A stretch of 64,000 bases of DNA from Mucilaginibacter gossypiicola (GTDB lineage Bacteria; Bacteroidota; Bacteroidia; Sphingobacteriales; Sphingobacteriaceae), in contig NZ_FOCL01000001.1 of the NCBI RefSeq assembly GCF_900110105.1, positions 186,001 through 250,000 of the forward strand. The letters run 5' to 3'. Position 1 is the stretch's first letter, and every line of letters begins with the position of its first letter. Shown piece by piece: positions 18,757 through 26,733 of this stretch. Under the pieces are notes generated by a model, which worked only from the letters and a program-made list of their open reading frames with translations, was not told the DNA's origin and searched no databases. The position numbers and the translations under genes were made by a program.

Positions 18757-19362
18757 ATGTTAACCCAAACAGATCATATTTTGGATTTAAATAGCGAACA
18801 ACTGATCCCGCTGCTGCTCTCCGGTGATGAAGCAACCTTTGAACAGGTGTATAAGCACTTCATCAGGCCGCTGCACGTGTATGCTATCTCTATTTTAAGA
18901 GATGAAGATACCGCCAAAGGTATGGTACAAAATGTTTTCATGCGGCTGTGGGAACGTAAAGAGCGGCTGAACTTCAGCGGATCGATAAAGGCTTACCTGT
19001 ATGGGGCCGTTTATAACGAATGCCTTAATAACCTCAGGCACCAAAAAGTAAAGGTTAACCACCAGCAACATGTACTGTATATGACGAAGGATAAAGTGGA
19101 TGAAGGCACAGGCATGGAGTTGCTTGACCTTAAAGAAAAGTTACAGCAAGCATTGAATGACCTACCTGAAAAATGCCGTACTGTGTTTCAGATGAGCAGG
19201 TTTGAGGATTTGAAATACCAGGAAATTGCCGATGAATTGGGTATCTCCATAAAAACAGTAGAAAATCAGATGGGCAAGGCCCTGAAAACATTACGGCTCA
19301 AATTAGTTGATTACCTGCCGTTGATCATTTGGCTTATTAGCAGGGCTTTTAATATTATTTAA
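18757..19362 (+). CDS. ECF-type RNA polymerase sigma-70 factor
   Basis: Sigma factor of 201 residues with only regions 2 ('EDTAKGMVQNVFMRLWERKERL') and 4 ('LPEKCRTVFQMSRFEDLKYQEIADELGISIKTVENQM'), as in the Bacteroidota FecI-like group. It would direct transcription of its own operon when released by the FecR-type protein that follows one base after its stop. A hydrophobic tail after region 4 ('LPLIIWLISRAF') is notable and could attach the factor to the membrane or to FecR. Start ATG 18757 lies 4 bases after the receptor stop, so translation is probably coupled. Confidence 0.94.
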   Translation: MLTQTDHILDLNSEQLIPLLLSGDEATFEQVYKHFIRPLHVYAISILRDEDTAKGMVQNVFMRLWERKERLNFSGSIKAYLYGAVYNECLNNLRHQKVKVNHQQHVLYMTKDKVDEGTGMELLDLKEKLQQALNDLPEKCRTVFQMSRFEDLKYQEIADELGISIKTVENQMGKALKTLRLKLVDYLPLIIWLISRAFNII

Positions 19363-19363
19363 G

Positions 19364-20326
19364 ATGATGGAAGATTTATTAACCAAATACATGCTGAATG
19401 AAACCACGCCGGTTGAGAATGAAACCATCAACCGCTGGCTCAGCGAAAGTGAAGACAACCGCAAGTATTTCGATCACTTTAAACTGATATGGGATACCAG
19501 TCGCGAGCTTAAGATAGAAAGCAAGATTGATCCCGATACCTCATGGGCCGAATTTAAGCAGCTGGCTCAAAACAGGACTGAAGTATCAGCTAAAGTGCGG
19601 CATTTAAACGCTGCAAACCGCTGGCTTAAAATTGCGGCTATGTGGCTTGTCATATTAGGAAGCGCGGGGATACTATATACAGTGCTTAAGCCCGGTAAGC
19701 CCAACGTGCTTACGCTGCAAAGCGGCAATATGGTACGCAAGGTTGCTTTAGCCGATGGCTCGCTTATCACCATGAATAAAAATTCGGTATTGAATTATCC
19801 CGACAGGTTTACCGGCGACACCAGGGAAATCTCGCTTAAAGGGGAAGCTTTTTTTGATGTAGCCCATGATAAATCAAAGCCATTTATGATCCATGTGAAT
19901 GATGTGGTTGTAAAGGTGGTTGGTACATCGTTCAATATCAAAACCACTGGCCCCAATACCGAGGTTATTGTTGAAACCGGCGTGGTGCAGGTAATTCAAC
20001 AGGAAATTGTAGTGAAGCTGAAACCGAAAGAGAAAGCATCGGTACAGGGCGGCCGTATGCAAAAAAGCAGCAGCCAGGATGAGTTGTATAATTATTATCG
20101 CACCCAGAAGTTTGTGGCCAATAAAACACCGCTGTGGCGACTGGTTGATGTGCTTAATGAAGCTTACCACGCAAATATTGTAATAGATAATAAAAAGCTG
20201 GCTAACAGAACCATAACAACCACATTTAAAGCGGATTCATTGGATCACATCCTGAAAACAATTGCAGAAACATTTGGAGATGTTAAAGTGATCAAAAAAC
20301 CTCATCTCATCATAATTAAAAACTGA
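19364..20326 (+). CDS. FecR-family transmembrane anti-sigma factor with DUF4974-type C-terminus
   Basis: Inner-membrane regulator of 320 residues: cytoplasmic sigma-binding N-terminus ('LLTKYMLNETTPVENETINRWL'-like helix), single membrane helix near 88-108 ('IAAMWLVILGSAGILYTVL'), periplasmic FecR beta domain ('LADGSLITMNKNSVLNYP', 'LKGEAFFDVAHD'), and a C-terminal DUF4974/STN-like domain ('PLWRLVDVLNEAYHANIVID'). It holds the ECF factor until a periplasmic signal, normally from an STN domain, triggers its cleavage. ATG at 19364 or 19367. Its TGA overlaps the next ATG by one base, showing translational coupling with the STN protein. Confidence 0.94.
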   Translation: MMEDLLTKYMLNETTPVENETINRWLSESEDNRKYFDHFKLIWDTSRELKIESKIDPDTSWAEFKQLAQNRTEVSAKVRHLNAANRWLKIAAMWLVILGSAGILYTVLKPGKPNVLTLQSGNMVRKVALADGSLITMNKNSVLNYPDRFTGDTREISLKGEAFFDVAHDKSKPFMIHVNDVVVKVVGTSFNIKTTGPNTEVIVETGVVQVIQQEIVVKLKPKEKASVQGGRMQKSSSQDELYNYYRTQKFVANKTPLWRLVDVLNEAYHANIVIDNKKLANRTITTTFKADSLDHILKTIAETFGDVKVIKKPHLIIIKN

Positions 20327-22062
20327 TGGAAAAGAAACTAAACATATTATTTTATATCATGCTGGTGTTGGCGGGGTGCCTGCTAATTACCAATGCACTT
20401 GCGCAGGATAACTTGAACCGTACCGTAGCACTCAATGTTAAACAAAAAAAGATAGCCGACATCCTTAACATCATTGGCGAAAAGGGTAAGTTTTATTTTT
20501 CATACAGTAACGATGTTATTAAAACCGATAGTGTGGTGAGCATGGTAACATCGGGCCAAACTATCAAGAATTTACTCGATGAACTGTTTCATGGTAAGGT
20601 TGATTATAAAGAATCGCCGGGGTATATTATACTCCGGCCTACGCCGTACAGGTTAAGCCTTGTGCCCGATACTATAGCCGGTCCGGGCAATGTTTATTAC
20701 ATAAGCGGTTATGTGTACGATGATGTAACAGGTAAAAAACTTTACAATGCCAGTGTGTATGAAAGAAACTCCCTCGAATCTACCCTTACCGATCAAAATG
20801 GGCATTTTCAGCTTAAAATAAAAGCCAATGGCATGATCACGCTTAATGTAAGCAAGGAGCTTTATCGTGATACAAGCATTAATCTTTTAAACAACGTAAA
20901 TGTATCTATAAAGCCGCGCGAGTATTATTACAGCGCAGATGCAGCCAACTCAAAATCAGACAGGAGCTGGCTGGGCAGGATGTTTCTTTCATCAGGGCAA
21001 AAAATACAGAACCTTAACCTGGGTGGGTATCTTTCAACTGTTCCGGTACAGGCTTCGCTTGTGCCAAGTTTGGGGAGCCACGGTATCATGAGCGGACAAA
21101 TAGTCAATAACTTTTCTTTTAATCTTTTAGGGGGATATAACGGAGGCGTTAATGGTGTTGAGCTTGGCGGGCTATTTAATATCAACAAGCAGGATGTTAA
21201 ATATGTTCAGGCTGCCGGGCTCTTCAATATTGTGGGAGGTAACAGTAAGGGGATTCAACTGGCTGCTGTAAGTAATAATGATCAAAAAAGCATGACGGGT
21301 ATTCAGGCAGGCGGTTTATATAATATGGTAAAGGATAGCCTTAATGGTGTACAGCTGGCCGGGATCTTTAATCACGTAAGCGGCAATAGTAAAGGTTTTC
21401 AGGCTGCCGGTATTTACAACTACACCCGCAAAAATACCAAAGGCTTCAGCATTGCCGGGATAGCCAACGTTACCGGTAATGAAGCAAGCGGGATGCAGGT
21501 AGCCGGGATTTTTAATAAGGCCCGGGTTATAAAAGGCGCATCATTTGCATTGGTAAATATTGCAGATACGCTGGATGGTTATGGTATAGGTTTACTCAAT
21601 ATATCGCGTAATGGTTATGCTAAAATTGAAGTGTACAGTGATGAGGTCACCACAACAAATATTGCTTTCAAATCGGGTAATGCCAAGCTGTATTCTGTTG
21701 TTTCCGGAGGTGTTAATTTTACCGAGAAGCACGCTTTTTACAGCTATGGTTTTGGGTTGGGCCATGATTTTATTTTTAATAATAGCTTCTCCCTTTCTGC
21801 CGAAGGTTCAACACATGCATTGTTGGCCAAAGGATGGAAAAACCAAAATCAGATAAACCGGGTAAGCGCTTTGCTTAATTTCAGGGCCGGTTCAAAAGCG
21901 AGCTTTTTTGCAGGGCCATCGTTTAACGTTTACACCAATTATGGCGATCACCCCGGCGATAGCGATATTCAGCAGATCATAAAAAATAAACCGGGTTTGA
22001 TTGATTGGGGAAATCGCACAAAAGGCTGGATTGGCTGGTCGGCAGGTATAACCATATTGTAA
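20326..22062 (+). CDS. STN-domain protein fused to carboxypeptidase-like domain, LA_2272-type surface repeats and a barrel-like C-terminus
   Basis: Unusual 578-residue protein. Order: signal peptide (to about 26); STN domain (about 30-105: 'VALNVKQKKIADILNIIGEKGKFYFSY'), which in FecA-type receptors contacts FecR; CarboxypepD_reg-like sandwich (about 122-200); about ten ~16-residue repeats (about 262-440) with consensus G-phi-Q-x-A-G-[IL]-[FY]-N, e.g. 'GVQLAGIFNHVSGNSK' and 'GFQAAGIYNYTRKNTK'; then strand-rich sequence ending 'GWSAGITIL'. The repeats recall the LA_2272 surface repeat of Leptospira and Bacteroidota. Likely an outer-membrane or surface sensor signalling to the FecR encoded just upstream, while the operon's TonB receptor lacks STN. 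Function is inferred. Confidence 0.85.
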   Translation: MEKKLNILFYIMLVLAGCLLITNALAQDNLNRTVALNVKQKKIADILNIIGEKGKFYFSYSNDVIKTDSVVSMVTSGQTIKNLLDELFHGKVDYKESPGYIILRPTPYRLSLVPDTIAGPGNVYYISGYVYDDVTGKKLYNASVYERNSLESTLTDQNGHFQLKIKANGMITLNVSKELYRDTSINLLNNVNVSIKPREYYYSADAANSKSDRSWLGRMFLSSGQKIQNLNLGGYLSTVPVQASLVPSLGSHGIMSGQIVNNFSFNLLGGYNGGVNGVELGGLFNINKQDVKYVQAAGLFNIVGGNSKGIQLAAVSNNDQKSMTGIQAGGLYNMVKDSLNGVQLAGIFNHVSGNSKGFQAAGIYNYTRKNTKGFSIAGIANVTGNEASGMQVAGIFNKARVIKGASFALVNIADTLDGYGIGLLNISRNGYAKIEVYSDEVTTTNIAFKSGNAKLYSVVSGGVNFTEKHAFYSYGFGLGHDFIFNNSFSLSAEGSTHALLAKGWKNQNQINRVSALLNFRAGSKASFFAGPSFNVYTNYGDHPGDSDIQQIIKNKPGLIDWGNRTKGWIGWSAGITIL

Positions 22063-22105
22063 GTTTGCAGCAGGATGCTCAACTTTGTGCGATAAAAACT
22101 ACCTT

Positions 22106-22576
22106 ATGAAAAAAATCCTGTATCTCATTTTGTTCAGCGCTTCGTCGGCATGTTTTGCCCAGGAAGTAAATAAAGACGTAACTTTTTTAAATCCAGCTAC
22201 AGTAGGTAAACCATTCGGCTACTCGCATGCGGTAATTGTTGATCTTGGCAAAAGTAAGATGGTGATCATGTCGGGCCAGGTTGGTTTGGATAAAGATGGC
22301 AAACTTGCCGGTAATGGCGACCTGGCCAATCAAACAGAACAAATCTTTACTAATATCAAGAATATAGTTGAAGCTGCAGGCGGCACTATGAATGATATCG
22401 TTGAGCTAAACTATTACCTTATGGATGCATCGCAGGTTCAGCTGGTTCGTGGTATCAGAGATAAGTTTGTGAATACCAAACAACCACCGGCAAGTACGTT
22501 GGTACAAGTGAGCAAACTTTTCAGGGATGATATTTTAATTGAGATAAAAGCGACTGCGATTATCAGAAAGAAGTAA
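22106..22576 (+). CDS. Exported RidA/YjgF-family protein
   Basis: RidA-fold protein of 156 residues with a signal peptide (ATG 22106; 'LILFSASSACFAQEV'), so periplasmic, unlike cytoplasmic RidA. The trimeric fold shows in 'GQVGLDKDGKLAGNGDLANQTEQIF' and 'VEAAGGTMNDIVELNYYL'. In active imine deaminases a catalytic Arg lies in a PARS-type motif near the C-terminus; here the corresponding stretch is 'PPASTLVQV', so the Arg is replaced and deaminase activity is doubtful. Such Rid1-7-type proteins have unknown roles. It lies 43 bases after the ECF/FecR operon and could be read from it. Confidence 0.9.
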   Translation: MKKILYLILFSASSACFAQEVNKDVTFLNPATVGKPFGYSHAVIVDLGKSKMVIMSGQVGLDKDGKLAGNGDLANQTEQIFTNIKNIVEAAGGTMNDIVELNYYLMDASQVQLVRGIRDKFVNTKQPPASTLVQVSKLFRDDILIEIKATAIIRKK

Positions 22577-22585
22577 TATATATTA

Positions 22586-22618
22586 AGACTTACGAAGTTT
22601 CCAAAACTTCGTAAGTCT
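22586..22618. repeat. Perfect 15-bp hairpin in the convergent gap, terminator or dispersed palindrome
   Basis: Arms 22586-22600 and 22604-22618 are exact reverse complements around the loop CCA. The hairpin sits midway between two convergent stops, but no T-run follows directly on either strand (plus strand continues GATTCTGC). It may be a factor-assisted terminator or one copy of a dispersed palindromic repeat. Confidence 0.7.
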
Positions 22619-22625
22619 GATTCTG

Positions 22626-23078
22626 CTATTTTTTATTAGTAGCCCTTGTAGCTTTTACCTGCGCAATAGTAACAGCGCTTGCCTTGTTGCCAAAGCTGTT
22701 GCGTACAAAGGTAAGCACATCGGCAATTTCCTGATCTTTCATAAAATCATGCGCGGCCATGGTGTTTGAGTAGGTTTCGCCGTTTATCTCTACATCTTCG
22801 TCAAAACCGTTGAGTACTATTTTGATAAGCTTGCTTTTATCGCCTAAAACATAGGTGGTTTTAACCAATGGTGGGTTCATATGCGGTACACCCAAACCAT
22901 CTGCCTGATGACAAGCTACACAATATTGAGTGAAGAGTGCCTGACCTCGGGTTATGGATGCTTTTAAGCCGGCGGCAGGTTTCCTGCCTGCCGGCTTTTT
23001 ATGTTTTGTTTGTGCTTGTAAGGCAACGCTTGTAAATAAGATTATGAATAATAGCAGAAGGGCTTTTTTAAAGTCCAT
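22626..23078 (-). CDS. Secreted mono-haem cytochrome c
   Basis: Periplasmic c-type cytochrome of 150 residues: signal peptide (to about 22), a basic Lys/Pro linker, haem-binding 'CVACH', and a distal Met candidate in 'NTMAAHDFM'. The segment 'MKDQEIADVLTFVRNSFG' is the usual C-terminal helix. Its gene follows the PQQ dehydrogenase gene by two bases, so it is the likely electron acceptor of that enzyme, passing electrons towards the terminal oxidase. Confidence 0.95.
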   Translation of the reverse strand: MDFKKALLLLFIILFTSVALQAQTKHKKPAGRKPAAGLKASITRGQALFTQYCVACHQADGLGVPHMNPPLVKTTYVLGDKSKLIKIVLNGFDEDVEINGETYSNTMAAHDFMKDQEIADVLTFVRNSFGNKASAVTIAQVKATRATNKK

Positions 23079-23080
23079 TG

Positions 23081-24388
23081 TTATTTTTTATAGGTGATTT
23101 TGTAAATATTTCCAGCTACATCATCGGTAACATAAAGCGAACCATCTGGGCCTTGCGCCAAACCGCATGGACGATGCGCTGCTGCACCTGAAGCTGTATT
23201 AGCAGCAGAGCCTGAAAAGCCATCAGCAAAAACTTCCCACTGGCCGTCTGGCTTGCCATCTTTAAACGGTTGAAATACTACAAAATAGCCAGCTTGTGGC
23301 TCCGGTGCGCGATTCCATGAACCGTGAAAAGCAATGAAGGCGCCGTTTTTATATTTTGCCGGGAACTGATCGCCGGTGTAAAATAACAAACCGTTAGGGG
23401 CAAGGTGTCCAGGATAGGCAGCGGCCGGATCGATAGCATCTTTTCCGCCTTCAATTTTACCATCGCCGCCGTATTCAGGCATCAGCATTTTTTTGTGCTG
23501 TTCCTGGTCATAATACATATAGGGCCAGCCTGCGTTGTCACCTTTTTTAAGGGCGTACATACATTCGGCAGGTAATATAGCCGATTGTTTGGCTGTGAAA
23601 TATTGAGGATAAAATTCGTAAAGCTGGTCACGGCCATGTTGCATCACAAAAAGCTGGTTGTTTTGCTGGTTCCAGGTGATACCTACAACATTGCGCAGGC
23701 CGGTGGCATAACGCAGGCCGTCGCCATAATGCTGGTTGAGCTTATCTGCTTTAAACTGCCAGATGCCGCCTGCAGAATCCAGGATAGGACAACCTTTTTG
23801 ACCGGGTGAACCTTTTTTACGGTCTTGAACCTGGCAGGCGTTTGAATAGGCGCCGATATTAACGTAGAGGTTGCCATCGTTATCAAGTGTTATTGCTTTA
23901 GCTTCGTGCTCATGACGGCTGATCAAACCTGTAACAATTTTTTCAGGTTGATCAGGATTGATAATTTCGCTTTTATCGTTCAGCTTGTAGCGAAAAACTT
24001 CTTCGTCAGATGAAGCATACAGATAGCCATTCTTGATGGACATGCCCGTGCCGCTGTAAGCGCCAAAGCTGTTTTTAACTGAAGCTTTGCCACCTTCTTC
24101 ATGCAGCATTAATATGCCTTTGCTGTTTTTAACGTTGGTGAGCTTTACATAAATATCGCCTTGCGGAGTGATAGCAATATGGCGGGTACCACCAAGTTTC
24201 TCGGCAATAATACTGGCGCTAAAGCCTTCGGGAGTTTTAAGACCTGCGTTTTCTGTTGTCGAAGCAGGGGTAGATGTACTGTCTGCAGCTTTCTTTGAAT
24301 CATTGTTGCCTTTACAGGCTGTAAAAAACATAAAGCCTCCCACAGCAACTATGGGTAGTATGGAATGTAATAATTTGCGGTTTTTCAT
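23081..24388 (-). CDS. PQQ-dependent sorbosone/sugar dehydrogenase-type lipoprotein
   Basis: Six-bladed beta-propeller of 435 residues related to soluble PQQ glucose dehydrogenase and L-sorbosone dehydrogenase. A signal peptide ends in lipobox 'FTAC'. After a Ser/Thr linker come 'GTRHIAITPQGDIYVKL', 'HEHEAKAITLDNDGNLYVNIGA' and 'RYATGLRNVVGITWN', which carry the PQQ- and Ca-binding loops of the family, and 'HRPCGLAQGPDGSLYVTDD'. Predicted to oxidise an aldose or related sugar at the cell surface, with electrons going to the cytochrome c encoded directly downstream. Exact substrate unknown; PQQ must be acquired or made elsewhere. Confidence 0.92.
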   Translation of the reverse strand: MKNRKLLHSILPIVAVGGFMFFTACKGNNDSKKAADSTSTPASTTENAGLKTPEGFSASIIAEKLGGTRHIAITPQGDIYVKLTNVKNSKGILMLHEEGGKASVKNSFGAYSGTGMSIKNGYLYASSDEEVFRYKLNDKSEIINPDQPEKIVTGLISRHEHEAKAITLDNDGNLYVNIGAYSNACQVQDRKKGSPGQKGCPILDSAGGIWQFKADKLNQHYGDGLRYATGLRNVVGITWNQQNNQLFVMQHGRDQLYEFYPQYFTAKQSAILPAECMYALKKGDNAGWPYMYYDQEQHKKMLMPEYGGDGKIEGGKDAIDPAAAYPGHLAPNGLLFYTGDQFPAKYKNGAFIAFHGSWNRAPEPQAGYFVVFQPFKDGKPDGQWEVFADGFSGSAANTASGAAAHRPCGLAQGPDGSLYVTDDVAGNIYKITYKK

Positions 24389-24664
24389 GGTAATTGATTA
24401 AAGGTTATCAAATTAAGTAAATATACCTATAATCCTAAAATCTGTTTTGTAGTATTAAAGTGAGACTTTCATTTTTATTGCGATCGGCCAGGCTAATAAA
24501 ATTTGGCAGCAATAGATTGCCTTGGCTTTGTTTCGAAATAAAGTTTGGTTAAAGCCGCTCTAAATAAAAGATAGTACTAATCAACTAATGTTTTAACACA
24601 TAAAGTAATATCTGGTTAAACCATTGCTGATAGATATCGTCCTAACTATATAAAATTTACAATT

Positions 24665-25489
24665 ATGAAAAAGTTAGTCATATTATCAGCAATAGCAGCC
24701 GGAAGCTTATTTATCAGCAAAGCCAACGCTCAGGTATCTATACAATTTGGTATTAATATCCCTGCTCATCGCGTTTATGTACCGGCTCCTCCGCCACCTG
24801 TGGTTCAAGAAGAACCTGTTTATGATGATAACGACAACGTAAACGTTAGTGACGATGATGATTACTACTATTTGCCAGAAGTTGAAGCTTACTATAATGT
24901 AGGCGCAGGATGCTATTATTACAATGATGGCAGCCGTTGGGTAAGCTGCGCTTACCTACCCGGCGCGTACAGGGATTATAACTGGCGTACTGGTGTACGT
25001 TATGAAGTAAGGGCTCCGCGTCCGTACCTGCATCACGACTTTTACAGGCAAAGATGGGGTGGCTACATGGGCGACCGTGGTAACTGGGGCCACCGTTTTG
25101 ACAGAAGGCCTATGAATGGTTACGCTTATCGTCAAGGCTGGGGAGGCGACCGTGGCAGCTGGGGTAGAAGGCCTAATCCATACGATAACCGTGGCGACTG
25201 GGGTAATGGCAGAGATAACAGGGATAATCACAACTGGGGCAACGGTAACCGTGACAACCGCGGAGGTTGGGGTAATGGCCAACAACCTAACAACGGAAAC
25301 CACGATAATCATGGCGGCTGGGGCAACGGCCATCAACAAAATAACGGCAACAATGACAATCATGGCGATCACGACAACCGCGGCAATTGGGGCGGCCGAC
25401 CATCAAATGATGGCGGTCATGACAGAGGTAACGGTGGAGAACGTTTTACTCAAAACAGAGACTCCGGCAGGGGCATGCGCAGATTTTAA
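24665..25489 (+). CDS. Secreted Gly/Asn/Asp/His-rich low-complexity protein
   Basis: Exported protein of 274 residues: signal peptide (to about 22), Pro-rich stretch ('VPAPPPPVVQEEP'), acidic Asp-run, a folded segment with Tyr/Trp clusters ('YYYNDGSRWVSC', about 70-115), then about 150 residues built from short W-G-N-G / D-N-R-G units. The aromatic-glycine repeat is strongly hydrophilic and probably disordered, perhaps a surface or matrix component. The middle segment resembles short secreted Bacteroidota proteins of unknown role. It is transcribed alone from a 276-base divergent region and ends at a terminator. Function not known. Confidence 0.85.
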   Translation: MKKLVILSAIAAGSLFISKANAQVSIQFGINIPAHRVYVPAPPPPVVQEEPVYDDNDNVNVSDDDDYYYLPEVEAYYNVGAGCYYYNDGSRWVSCAYLPGAYRDYNWRTGVRYEVRAPRPYLHHDFYRQRWGGYMGDRGNWGHRFDRRPMNGYAYRQGWGGDRGSWGRRPNPYDNRGDWGNGRDNRDNHNWGNGNRDNRGGWGNGQQPNNGNHDNHGGWGNGHQQNNGNNDNHGDHDNRGNWGGRPSNDGGHDRGNGGERFTQNRDSGRGMRRF

Positions 25490-25517
25490 TATTCTAACTC
25501 CCTATATATTAACTGAA

Positions 25518-25547
25518 AGGTCGCCTGTTAGGGGCGATCTTTTTTTG
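25518..25547 (+). terminator. Intrinsic terminator after the Gly-rich gene
   Basis: Eight-pair stem (25518-25525 with 25533-25540, one G-T pair), seven-base loop, followed by a run of T. Confidence 0.9.
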
Positions 25548-25604
25548 TTTTAAAACTTATTTAGATTTTGGAACTTATCCGGCGGTAATTAAATTAATAA
25601 GCAA

Positions 25605-25638
25605 AATAAACCGTTTATTATCTACTAAACCTGTTTAG
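25605..25638. promoter_or_regulatory. Tandem LacI-type dyads in front of the LacI regulator gene
   Basis: Two adjacent inverted repeats share AAAC/GTTT half-sites: AATAAAC-C-GTTTATT (25605-25619) and CTAAAC-CT-GTTTAG (25625-25638). They lie 44-77 bases before the TTG start at 25682. Likely auto-regulatory sites of the LacI protein. Confidence 0.6.
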
Positions 25639-25681
25639 CATTACCATTTATATTATATATTTGGTTTTAAATACTAAATCC

Positions 25682-26695
25682 TTGAAGAAGAAATTATCTA
25701 TAGTTGACATTGCCAATAGTCTGAATATTTCTAAAACCACTGTGTCTTTTATCCTTAACGGGCGGGCACAGGAAAAACGCATCAGCGATGAACTTGTAAA
25801 ACGCGTATTGCAATATGTAAAGGAGGTAGGTTACAAACCTAACTCATTAGCCAAGAGCTTGCGGACAGGTAAATCAAATATCATAGGCTTATTGGTACAG
25901 GATATTTCTAATCACTTTTTTGCTACTATAGCCCGTCGGATTGAAGATTTGGCTTATCAAAGCGGCTACAAGATCATCTACAGCAGTACTGATAACGATA
26001 CTCAAAAAACTCAGGAACTGATTGCTATGTTTCGTGACAGGCATGTTGATGGTTATATTATTACCCCTCCGGATAATATTGAAGAAGATATCAGCGATTT
26101 GATCAAAGATGGCTTTCCGGTTGTGCTTTTTGACCGTTATCTGCCTAAAGTGGCAACGGATTATGTTGTGGTTGATAACCTGTTCAGCACTTTTAATGCT
26201 ACACAATATTTAATAGATAAAGGGCATAAAAATATTGCTTTTATAACCTATAGTTCTATCCAAACCCAAATGATGGAAAGGTTAGAAGGTTATGAAAAAG
26301 CTATGCGCCAAAGTAAATTGAAGTCCAACATAACTGAGGTTGATTTCCATACAACAGATCAGGCCCTCCTTAAATTAATGGCGGATTTTCTTGAAAACAA
26401 CAAAAATGTGGACGCTATTTTGTTTGCCAATAATCATTTGGGAAAATGCGGGCTGAAGGCTATCCGAAAAGCAGGAAAAAGTGTGCCCGGAGATATCGCT
26501 TTGATTGCTTTTGATGATTATGAGCTTTTTGAACTGTACACTCCGGCAGTTACCGCTATAGCCCAGCCCATTGACGAAATAGCTGATAACGTGATCAAGC
26601 TGCTGATGGAAAGGCTTAATGCCACTGCCTCCGAACAAAAAAATCAACACATAACATTGGCTACAGAATTAATTATCAGGGATTCATCAAACTAA
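25682..26695 (+). CDS. LacI-family transcriptional regulator with TTG start
   Basis: Regulator of 337 residues: N-terminal HTH 'SIVDIANSLNISKTTVSFILNG' with hinge 'KPNSLAKSLRTGKSN', then a periplasmic-binding-protein-like effector domain ('IGLLVQDISNHFFATIARRIED', 'GHKNIAFITY', 'DIALIAFDDYELFELYTPAVTAI'). No ATG exists near the start: the frame offers TTG at 25661 or 25682, and 25682 gives the usual 'MKKKLSIVDIA' N-terminus. The effector is probably a sugar. Paired AAAC/GTTT dyads lie just upstream, and the next gene on the strand is a serine hydrolase 38 bases away, possibly co-regulated. Confidence 0.93.
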   Translation: MKKKLSIVDIANSLNISKTTVSFILNGRAQEKRISDELVKRVLQYVKEVGYKPNSLAKSLRTGKSNIIGLLVQDISNHFFATIARRIEDLAYQSGYKIIYSSTDNDTQKTQELIAMFRDRHVDGYIITPPDNIEEDISDLIKDGFPVVLFDRYLPKVATDYVVVDNLFSTFNATQYLIDKGHKNIAFITYSSIQTQMMERLEGYEKAMRQSKLKSNITEVDFHTTDQALLKLMADFLENNKNVDAILFANNHLGKCGLKAIRKAGKSVPGDIALIAFDDYELFELYTPAVTAIAQPIDEIADNVIKLLMERLNATASEQKNQHITLATELIIRDSSN

Positions 26696-26733
26696 AATAG
26701 CTATTTTGCATCACCAATAAACCAGGACCTTGC

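Noticed and set aside
24956..25372. 138-residue minus-strand ORF, rich in Val/Ile/Ala
   Set aside because: It is the antisense shadow of the repetitive Gly/Asn-rich gene; the low-complexity composition keeps the opposite frame open.
25199..25390. Possible CRISPR-like or tandem DNA repeat
   Set aside because: The periodicity is protein-level (W-G-N-G and D-N-R-G codons), unit lengths vary and there are no spacers.
25116..25553. 145-residue plus-strand ORF in another frame, Thr/Ala-rich
   Set aside because: Out-of-frame reading of the same repeats, running through the terminator; no start signal.
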